From Candidatus Anstonellales archaeon (GTDB taxonomy: Archaea; Micrarchaeota; Micrarchaeia; Anstonellales; CG1-02-47-40): a stretch of DNA of 64,000 nucleotides. The notes beneath the pieces are model-generated. The model saw only the letters and a program-made list of their open reading frames with translations. It made no database searches and had not been told where the DNA came from. Positions 57,839 through 64,000 of the stretch are shown piece by piece. A program made the translations under genes and the position numbers. Position 1 is the stretch's first letter; every line of letters begins with the position of its first letter. The stretch is from contig JAWCQO010000002.1 of NCBI GenBank assembly GCA_038869735.1, positions 73,337 through 137,336 on the forward strand. Direction: 5' to 3'.

Positions 57839-59509
57839 ATGGCAAGAAATTTGGAAGGCCAACAAGTTCTGATTTTGCCGGAAGGCGCAACAAGAGTTCT
57901 TGGAAGAGACGCTCAGAGGACAAACATAGCGATTGCATATGCAGTTGCAAATGCCATTAGGACAACTTTGGGTCCAAAGGGAATGGATAAGATGTTGGTC
58001 TCAGAGCTTGGAGATATTGTCATAACAAACGACGGAGCCACGATCCTTGAAGAGATGAATGTTGAGCATCCAGCCGCAAAGATAATGGTTGAGATTGCAA
58101 AGACGCAGGACAAGGAAGTAGGCGATGGAACTACAACTGCAGTTATGATTGCAGGAAATCTTCTCAAGAAAGCAGGCGACCTTCTTGACCAAAACATCCA
58201 CGCAAGCACAATAATAAAAGGTTATACAATTGCTGCTGAAAAAGCAGTAGAATATCTTGATGAAATATCTTTCCCAGTATCACTCAAGGACACCAAAGTT
58301 CTTGAAGATATAGCTTCAGTTGCGATGGGTTCAAAAGCCATAGGTGCAGGAGATGCAAAGAAAGAGCTTGCAAAGCTTGTTGTCAAGGCCGTTACCCGCG
58401 TTGCCGAGCTTAAAAACGGTAAGTACGTGATTGATCAGGACCTGATCAAAATAGAAAAGAAAGCCGGAGGAAGTATACATGACACAACCCTGATTGAGGG
58501 AGTGCTCATCGATAAAGAAATAGTCCATCCTCAGATGCCAAAAAGCATAAAGAACGCCAAGATTGCTTTGTTGGACGCAGCTCTTGAAATTGAAAAGACA
58601 GAAGTTGACGCCAAGATAGAAATCACTTCTCCAGAGCAGATGCAGGCGTTTTTGGCACAGGAGGAGAAGATGTTAAAGGACATGGTTGAAAAGATTGCTG
58701 CAAGTGGCGCAAATGTAGTCTTCTGCCAGAAAGGCATAGATGATGTTGCACAGCATTATCTTGCAAAGAAAGGAATTGCAGCTGTCCGCAGAGTCAAGAA
58801 ATCTGATATGGAAAAGCTTGCCAGAGCAACAGGGGCACGAATCGCAACGAGTCTTGAAGATTTAAGCGAGAAGGAGATAGGCAAAGCCGGTAAGGTCGAA
58901 GAAAGAAAAATAGCAGGCGAGGCAATGGTCTTCGTAGAAGACTGCGCTAATGCCACTTCTGTGACTCTGTTTGTGCGCGCCTCAACAGAGCACGTAGTTT
59001 CAGAAGGCGAGCGTGCAATAAAAGACGCTATTGGCGCGGTCTCCTCTGCAATAGAAGACGGTAGGGTAGTAACAGGCGGAGGAAGCGCAGAAATAGAACT
59101 GGCAGGAAAACTGCAAGAATATGCTATAAAAGTTGGTGGAAGAGAGCAACTTGCAATTTCTGCCTTTGCAGAATCCCTTGAAATTGTCCCGCGCACACTA
59201 GCAGAGTCCACTGGAATGGATGCCATTGATGCAATAGTCTCACTTCGCACAAAACACAAGGAAAAAAACGGAGGAAGCATAGGTGTAAACGTCAATGAAG
59301 CAAAACTTGAGGATATGAAATCTCTGGGTGTCGTTGAACCAGCAAAGGTAAAAAAGCAGGCAATCCAATCGGCTTATGAAGCGGCAAAAATGTTACTGAG
59401 AATAGACGACATGATTTCTTCCAAAGGCAAAACATCAACTACGCCAGGCGGAGGCAAAGGAGGAGGAATGGGCGGAGAAGGCGGCGGAGGATTAGGGGAA
59501 GATTACTAG
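57839..59509 (+). CDS. thermosome subunit (group II chaperonin)
   Basis: Folds proteins in a double-ring ATP-driven chamber. The 556-residue subunit shows the family order: [55 protein letters not shown], the ATP site [16 protein letters not shown], and late [16 protein letters not shown] and IPRTLAES-like [16 protein letters not shown]. The C terminus is the Gly/Met-rich tail [21 protein letters not shown] strong Shine-Dalgarno sequence suggests high expression. Its last codons are duplicated downstream in the 74-bp repeat. No second subunit gene lies in the window. Confidence 0.97.
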   Translation: MARNLEGQQVLILPEGATRVLGRDAQRTNIAIAYAVANAIRTTLGPKGMDKMLVSELGDIVITNDGATILEEMNVEHPAAKIMVEIAKTQDKEVGDGTTTAVMIAGNLLKKAGDLLDQNIHASTIIKGYTIAAEKAVEYLDEISFPVSLKDTKVLEDIASVAMGSKAIGAGDAKKELAKLVVKAVTRVAELKNGKYVIDQDLIKIEKKAGGSIHDTTLIEGVLIDKEIVHPQMPKSIKNAKIALLDAALEIEKTEVDAKIEITSPEQMQAFLAQEEKMLKDMVEKIAASGANVVFCQKGIDDVAQHYLAKKGIAAVRRVKKSDMEKLARATGARIATSLEDLSEKEIGKAGKVEERKIAGEAMVFVEDCANATSVTLFVRASTEHVVSEGERAIKDAIGAVSSAIEDGRVVTGGGSAEIELAGKLQEYAIKVGGREQLAISAFAESLEIVPRTLAESTGMDAIDAIVSLRTKHKEKNGGSIGVNVNEAKLEDMKSLGVVEPAKVKKQAIQSAYEAAKMLLRIDDMISSKGKTSTTPGGGKGGGMGGEGGGGLGEDY

Positions 59510-59684
59510 TCTCCACATAAACGGCATAAGTGAGGAGCATATAAAAAACTGCCGATGGTTGCACTAACAGGAAAGATTACTAGTCTCCACATAAACGGCA
59601 TAAGTGAGGATGAGTACAACGCATATGTTTGGAGGAGGATTAGAGGAAGATTACCAAGTCTTCACACAACTCCTCTACACAAAG
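59499..59684 (+). repeat. 74-bp-period repeat overlapping the thermosome gene end
   Basis: AAGATTACTAGTCTCCACAT and the following bases (38 identical in all) start at 59499, where they include the last codons and stop of the thermosome gene, and again at 59573. A third, diverged copy begins at 59647 (AAGATTACCAAGTCTTCACA). All steps are exactly 74 bases. The third copy keeps more of the gene end: GGAGGATTAGAGGAAGATTA versus GGAGGATTAGGGGAAGATTA in the gene. The rest of the 309-base spacer to 59818 has nothing recognisable; a 70-codon frame from 59555 is a by-product of the repeat. Confidence 0.9.
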
Positions 59685-59818
59685 ATAGTGTTGGATTCAA
59701 CTGCTTCAATTTTCCAGGTTTATCCATTTCAAAACCTAAAGAGCAAATAGAGAAGTTCCAACCCTAAACTAAACCTTCACAACTCAAAAGCACAACCAAT
59801 GTCCAACCTATCTTTTGC

Positions 59819-61078
59819 TCAATACCTTCTTAGCGCATCTACAGGGTCTAACTCAGCAGCTTTTTTAGCAGGGAAATATCCAGATAAAAGACCAACGGAA
59901 ATAGAAAATACAAAACAGAATCCTACAAAAGCAGCATTGATTGAAGTAGGAATCCCACCCAAAATATTCAAACCCAAAGCTGCAGCGACACCTATTATTA
60001 TCCCACACGCTCCTCCAATCGCCCCAATAAGCCCAGACTCAACAAGAAATATCTTTTCTATTTTCTTCCTACTTGCGCCAATAGATTTGAGTATACCAAC
60101 CTCAGGGGTTCTTTCAACTACTGCCGTAAACATCGTATTTGCAATTCCAACGCCACCAACAATAAGTGACACGGCAGCGATGCCCCCCAAGAATAGGGTC
60201 AATATTCCAGTAATCTGTTCAACTTGTTTTGATATATAGTCAGCCGTAATCAAGGAAAAATCTCGCTCATCTTTTTTTAGCTTGTGGGCAGAAAGAAGTT
60301 CGCTTTCTATAATCTCCTTCATCTCCTCCATATTGCGGTCCTTCTCTATAGTTAACCTTATCGCTGAAACCTCATTTTCAACCAAACTTTTTTCTGCTAT
60401 ATCTCTTGCGTCCTCTATCGGTATATAAAACGCTGAGTCGATCATTCTTCCAGCCTGTCCGCTTCCTCCACCCCCCTTCAATATTCCTACGATTCTAAAT
60501 TTTTTCTGCTCGTTTCCGACATAAACAAAACTTCCTATCTCTATTTCATTGTCAAATGCATTATACGCTATCCCTCTTCCTATGACTGCTACCTGCCGGT
60601 CTGTCTCTACAAGCATCCTTCCTTTTTCTATTTCAAGAAGCTGTGTTTGCCTAAACAGGCTTGGCTCTATCCCCGTCAAAAAAGCCGTTATACTCTGCGT
60701 TTTATACCTCACGTCAGCACTTGCTTGTATCACAGCGGAAACATACTCTACTCCCTCTAGTTTTTTTATACGCTCAACATCACTCTTGTATAGCTTCCCA
60801 ACACTTGGCGGCTTATAATTTGCTCTTGAAAATGCAGTCTGGACGCTTATCTCCTTTCCCGGGATTATGACTATTGTATTAGCTCCAAAATTTTTAAGTT
60901 GACTTTGAATGCTATCATTTAAACCTTGGCCTATCGAAACAAGCACCACTATTGCCGCTATGCCAACAATAACACCAATTATTGTGAGCCAGCTGCGCAG
61001 GCTTCGGTGCTTCATGCTTTCTATGGCATAAAGCAAATATTCCTGGCCCTCTGAAAGCATCCTGTTTAACTCGATCAT
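59819..61078 (-). CDS. ABC transporter permease, MacB/FtsX type
   Basis: A 419-residue permease with the MacB layout. One N-terminal helix (LTIIGVIVGIAAIVVLVSIG) follows the amphipathic start. A periplasm-type extracellular domain spans about residues 50-280. Three C-terminal helices form the FtsX core (ITGILTLFLGGIAAVSLIVG, then GVGIANTMF, then RTPEVGILKSIGASRKKIEK, and AAFVGFCFVFSISVGLLSGY). It closes with PAKKAAELDPVDALRRY, the standard MacB end. The ATPase gene normally paired with it is not adjacent in the window. Substrate unknown; export of peptides or lipids is typical. Confidence 0.88.
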   Translation of the reverse strand: MIELNRMLSEGQEYLLYAIESMKHRSLRSWLTIIGVIVGIAAIVVLVSIGQGLNDSIQSQLKNFGANTIVIIPGKEISVQTAFSRANYKPPSVGKLYKSDVERIKKLEGVEYVSAVIQASADVRYKTQSITAFLTGIEPSLFRQTQLLEIEKGRMLVETDRQVAVIGRGIAYNAFDNEIEIGSFVYVGNEQKKFRIVGILKGGGGSGQAGRMIDSAFYIPIEDARDIAEKSLVENEVSAIRLTIEKDRNMEEMKEIIESELLSAHKLKKDERDFSLITADYISKQVEQITGILTLFLGGIAAVSLIVGGVGIANTMFTAVVERTPEVGILKSIGASRKKIEKIFLVESGLIGAIGGACGIIIGVAAALGLNILGGIPTSINAAFVGFCFVFSISVGLLSGYFPAKKAAELDPVDALRRY

Positions 61079-61118
61079 CGGTGCGCACCAACCCTCTTTT
61101 GCTAATCTTCAAAAGAAA

Positions 61119-61128
61119 GCTTATTAAT
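61119..61128 (+). promoter_or_regulatory. TATA box for the AMP-degradation operon (leaderless)
   Basis: GCTTATTAAT is centred 27 bases before ATG 61151, with no Shine-Dalgarno sequence, and would drive both the isomerase and AMP phosphorylase genes. Confidence 0.5.
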
Positions 61129-61150
61129 ATGGCTATTACAATCTTTTTAG

Positions 61151-62140
61151 ATGGTTTCAAAGAGTGTTTTGCTCACGTGCAACGCAATAAAATCCCTCAA
61201 GATACAGGGGGCTCGCAATATAGCAAAGGCAGCAGTGAAAGCCCTTGCCCATCAGGCAAAATCATCAAGGGCACGAAACGCATCAGAATTCATCTCAGAA
61301 CTTTTGGAAGCAGCTGATATTCTTGCTTCCTCGCGCCCAACAGAACCGATGTTGAGGAATTCTCTACGCAAAGCACTGCGCTTTGTCTTCTTTCGTCTTA
61401 ATCTTGAAAATACCGAAGACATTTCCGTGCTAAAAGAGAGAATGGAGCACGAGGCAAGGGAATTTGAGTCAAATATGCGGAGGAACTCAGAAAGAATTGC
61501 AGAGATAGGTTCAAAACTCATCCCAAAAAATTCTGTTGTTCTTACACATTGCCACTCGTCAACCGTGACAGCAATACTCATCCGCGCAAGCGAAACGAGA
61601 GGAATAAAACAGGTTGTTTGCACGGAAACACGTCCCTTATTACAGGGGAGAATAACTGCTAAGGAACTTCACAATGCCGGCATCAAGTGCACCCTAATTG
61701 CAGATTCTGCCGTAAGAGCATCTATAGCAGAATTTAGGCCAGCTGTAGTTATAGTCGGTTCTGACGCAATTTCTGTTTCAGGTGAGCTAATTAATAAAAT
61801 AGGAACTTCTCAGATAGCAGAGCTTGCGAACTCCAGAGGAATCCCTTTTTACTGTGCAGCGGAAATATATAAATTTGACCCAGCAACAATTTGGGGTAAG
61901 ATGGAGGACATAGAAGCAAGGCCTAAAGAAGAGCTTTTATCTACCCTCAAGCCAAGCTCATCACTGAAGGGAAGCTTCTTTGGCGGAATAAAGTTAAAAG
62001 GAGTGGATGCATTTAATCCTGCATTTGATAGAACAGAAGCTAAACTAATAACTTCATATATAACTGAGCTTGGAATTTTTCCTCCCCAGAGTTTGTCCGG
62101 GATAGTCTCAAGTGAGCTTGGAATAAAAAACCCAATATAA
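61151..62140 (+). CDS. ribose-1,5-bisphosphate isomerase (eIF2B-alpha-like)
   Basis: Second enzyme of archaeal AMP degradation: converts ribose-1,5-bisphosphate to ribulose-1,5-bisphosphate. The 329-residue protein is eIF2B-like. It has IKSLKIQGARNIAKAAVKAL, SRPTEPMLRNSLRKAL, VVLTHCHSSTVTAIL with the conserved Cys, CTETRPLLQGRITAKEL, VIVGSDAISVSGELINKIGT and FYCAAEIYKFDP. The Cys and Asp in THCHS and GSDAIS are the catalytic pair described for this family. An aIF2B annotation is common for such genes, but the adjacent AMP phosphorylase gene supports the isomerase role. Confidence 0.9.
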   Translation: MVSKSVLLTCNAIKSLKIQGARNIAKAAVKALAHQAKSSRARNASEFISELLEAADILASSRPTEPMLRNSLRKALRFVFFRLNLENTEDISVLKERMEHEAREFESNMRRNSERIAEIGSKLIPKNSVVLTHCHSSTVTAILIRASETRGIKQVVCTETRPLLQGRITAKELHNAGIKCTLIADSAVRASIAEFRPAVVIVGSDAISVSGELINKIGTSQIAELANSRGIPFYCAAEIYKFDPATIWGKMEDIEARPKEELLSTLKPSSSLKGSFFGGIKLKGVDAFNPAFDRTEAKLITSYITELGIFPPQSLSGIVSSELGIKNPI

Positions 62141-62160
62141 CTTTGTAAGTGGTTTTACAC

Positions 62161-63711
62161 ATGGTAAGAAAAGCACCTGACTCTAAAGTATTTAGAAAAA
62201 GGGATTACCTTTGTACCGTACATCATTTTGACATGACAGCAGGAAGAAAAATAGTTGTTTTAAATGAAGAGGAAGCTATCGAGAACGATATTTATCCTTC
62301 ATACCGAGTCCTGCTTGAGCATAACAAAAGAAAGACTATCGCCATAGTGAACTTATCCAGAGATCACATTAAGAGAGGAGAAATAGGCATTTATGAAGAA
62401 GTTGCAGAGGAGCTTGGGGTAGGCGACGGTGACAAAATCCTTATCAGGCAGATGGAAAAGCCAGAATCAATGGAATATATAAAAAAGAAACTTGATGGCA
62501 AAGAACTTTCTCAAAGCGAAATAGATGCAATAATACAGGACCTAATGGAAAACCGCCTTTCAGAGTCAGAACTATCAGCATTCATAACAGGCATGTACAT
62601 TCGAGGCTCAACCGAGAACGAGGTAGTAGCCCTCACCAATGCAATAGTAAACTCCGGTGAAACTCTTAATCTTCAAAAGAAGCCGATTGCAGACAAGCAC
62701 TGCATAGGTGGAATTGCGGGAAACAGAACAACCATGCTTATAGTTCCAATCTGTGCAGCTGCCGGTGTTTATATACCAAAAACATCTTCGCGTTCAATAA
62801 CCTCAGCCGCTGGAACCGCCGACACAATGGAAGTCCTTTGCAATGTTGAGCTTTCAATTGAAGAAGTGCGCAGAGTTGTTCTAAAGGCTCATGGCTGCAT
62901 AGTGTGGGGCGGAGCCATGGAGCTCGCGTCAGCAGACGACAAGCTTATCCGAATAAGGCATCCACTATCCCTTGACCCATGGGGAATAATGCTTGCCTCA
63001 ATCCTTGCAAAGAAGAAAAGCGTTGGAGCGCAATATATAGTTATAGATATACCGGCAGGAAGAGGAGCAAAAATAACAGATCAAAAAGTAGCCAGCAAAC
63101 TTGCAAGGGATTTTCTTGTTCTTGGAAATCGGCTAGGCATGAAAATAGAATCTTTAATTACTGATGGGACGGACCCGATCGGAAAAGGAGTTGGTCCAGC
63201 CCTTGAATGCAGAGATGTCTTAGAAGTTTTGGAGGGGGGCGGACCAATAGACCTCCGCGACAAGAGCTGTCAAATGGCAGGAATTTTGCTTGAGCTTTGT
63301 GGAAAAGTAAAAAAAGGACTAGGCTATGAAGTTGCCAACAGGCTCATTGATTCCGGAAAAGCACTAGCAAAGCTTAAAGAGATAATTGAACTGCAAGGCG
63401 GAGATCCAAAGGTAACTTCAAAGGACATAGAAGTAGGAAAGTACACCTACGATGTTGTTGCAGAAAAAACAGGAAGAATCGCGCACGTAGACAATCGCCT
63501 TATTTCAAAAATAGCTCGCGCAGCAGGGGCTCCCACTGACAAAGGAGCCGGTCTTTATATGAATTTTGAGAAAGGAGACAAGGTAAAACAAGGGGATGTA
63601 CTTTATACCATCTATGCCGAAAGCGAAAGTAAGCTTTCGTTTGCAATAAAAACCCTTGAGGCATGGGAAGCTTTTGAACTTCAGAAGATAATCCTAAGCA
63701 CAGTAAAATAA
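62161..63711 (+). CDS. deoA: AMP phosphorylase
   Basis: Splits AMP with phosphate into adenine and ribose-1,5-bisphosphate. The 516-residue protein has the archaeal N-terminal domain (GRKIVVLNEEEAIENDIYPS) and the thymidine-phosphorylase-like core: NRLSESELSAFITGMYIRGS, the phosphate/substrate site KHCIGGIAGNRTTMLIVPIC, KTSSRSITSAAGTADTMEVL and HPLSLDPWGIMLASILAKKK. The C-terminal part has VDNRLISKIARAAGAPTDKG. ATG 62161 is chosen; GTG 62149 is also in frame. It lies 20 bases after the isomerase gene. Confidence 0.94.
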   Translation: MVRKAPDSKVFRKRDYLCTVHHFDMTAGRKIVVLNEEEAIENDIYPSYRVLLEHNKRKTIAIVNLSRDHIKRGEIGIYEEVAEELGVGDGDKILIRQMEKPESMEYIKKKLDGKELSQSEIDAIIQDLMENRLSESELSAFITGMYIRGSTENEVVALTNAIVNSGETLNLQKKPIADKHCIGGIAGNRTTMLIVPICAAAGVYIPKTSSRSITSAAGTADTMEVLCNVELSIEEVRRVVLKAHGCIVWGGAMELASADDKLIRIRHPLSLDPWGIMLASILAKKKSVGAQYIVIDIPAGRGAKITDQKVASKLARDFLVLGNRLGMKIESLITDGTDPIGKGVGPALECRDVLEVLEGGGPIDLRDKSCQMAGILLELCGKVKKGLGYEVANRLIDSGKALAKLKEIIELQGGDPKVTSKDIEVGKYTYDVVAEKTGRIAHVDNRLISKIARAAGAPTDKGAGLYMNFEKGDKVKQGDVLYTIYAESESKLSFAIKTLEAWEAFELQKIILSTVK

Positions 63712-63721
63712 AATATGAAAC

Positions 63722-64000
63722 GAACCCGTGTAATCGCGTATGCCACCAAACCTTCTTCCTTACTCTATTTTTGAACTTTTGATTTCTTTTAAGTAAAGAA
63801 CCCGTGTAATCGCGTATGCCACCAAACCTTCTTCCTTACTCTATTTTTGAACTTTTGATTTCTTTTAAGTAAAGAACCCGTGTAATCGCGTATGCCACCA
63901 AACCTTCTTCCTTACTCTATTTTTGAACTTTTGATTTCTTTTAAGTAAAGAACCCGTGTAATCGCGTATGCCACCAAACCTTCTTCCTTACTCTATTTTT
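63722..64000 (+). repeat. 76-bp tandem repeat array, at least 3.7 copies, runs off the window
   Basis: Copies begin at 63722, 63798, 63874 and 63950 with GAACCCGTGTAATCGCGTAT. The spacing is exactly 76 bases and the copies look identical. It starts 11 bases after the deoA stop. Each unit ends with T-rich ATTTCTTTTAAGTAAA, and TTCTTTTAAGTAAAGAA at the junction is a 6-bp inverted repeat. There are no unique spacers, so it is not a CRISPR array. Its full length is unknown. Confidence 0.95.

Noticed and set aside
59555-59767. 70-codon open frame after the thermosome
   Set aside because: It is built from the 74-bp repeat, whose period is not a multiple of three, so the frame is not preserved between copies. 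No Shine-Dalgarno or TATA signal fits.
63722-64000. Possible CRISPR array
   Set aside because: The 76-bp units are continuous and identical, with no unique spacers and no cas genes nearby.

Overview
The window is archaeal. It encodes Orc1/Cdc6, an RFC small subunit, RNA polymerase subunit Rpo7, Spt4, ribosomal protein S26e, Pelota with ABCE1, a thermosome, Trm1, geranylgeranylglyceryl-phosphate synthase, isopentenyl phosphate kinase, AMP phosphorylase and an NreA-type repair protein. Many genes have a GGAGG or GGTGA Shine-Dalgarno sequence; others have a TATA box about 27 bases before the start codon and look leaderless. The DNA is AT-rich and gene-dense with short operons. Archaeal core genes sit beside bacterial-type ones (UvrABC, MetK, LemA/HtpX, SepF). 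That mixture recalls DPANN-type lineages such as Micrarchaeota or Diapherotrites, but the lineage cannot be fixed from this window.

Layout. 1-1.8 kb: start of a CDP-alcohol phosphotransferase with inositol-1-phosphate synthase (archaetidylinositol lipids), and a PIN nuclease. 2-4.8 kb: membrane pyrophosphatase and a lone receiver-domain protein, followed by a 74-bp tandem repeat. 5.1-6.8 kb: Rpo7, Spt4, S26e, DUF1805. 6.8-12.8 kb: lipoprotein coupled to Cdc6, divergent SepF, then Pcm, a SPOUT methyltransferase, Sua5/YrdC and a PIN-ATPase-KH protein. 12.9-20.3 kb: uvrB, uvrA, a VIT1-like transporter, uvrC. 20.3-25.5 kb (minus strand): an unknown protein, DJ-1 family, ABCE1, Pelota, a 71-residue repeat protein, RFC. 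25.6-29 kb: small membrane protein and IleRS. 29-30.8 kb: three membrane proteins resembling in layout a VirB2/VirB6 or Ced-type DNA-transfer module. 30.9-34.7 kb: NFACT-R protein, MBL hydrolase, Ogg2-type glycosylase, SDR epimerase, GGGP synthase. 34.8-36.9 kb: anchored protein and an RSH-like HD hydrolase, then a C/D-box sRNA candidate. 37-41.3 kb: 2-oxoacid:ferredoxin oxidoreductase, TctA-like transporter, OB-fold protein. 41.4-44.9 kb: SAH/MTA-type deaminase, PfkB kinase, SAH hydrolase. 45-48.6 kb: IPK, anchored protein, PRC-barrel, RNase HII, DUF350. 48.6-49 kb: a patch of decayed duplications. 49-57.4 kb: CTP synthase, NreA, LemA, HtpX, Trm1, MetK, mevalonate kinase. 57.8-63.7 kb: thermosome, MacB-like permease, ribose-1,5-bisphosphate isomerase and AMP phosphorylase. 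The window ends inside a 76-bp tandem repeat.

The genes form partial pathways: ether-lipid synthesis (mevalonate kinase, IPK, GGGPS, inositol headgroup enzymes), the methyl cycle (MetK, SAH hydrolase, deaminase, nucleoside kinase), AMP to ribulose-1,5-bisphosphate, excision repair, and ribosome rescue (Pelota, ABCE1, NFACT-R). No rRNA, CRISPR array or insertion sequence was seen, and no convincing tRNA gene. The most unusual items are the three-gene membrane module at 29.0-30.8 kb, four separate intergenic tandem-duplication loci with periods near 75 bp, the C/D sRNA candidate, the RSH-like hydrolase and the 71-residue two-repeat protein.
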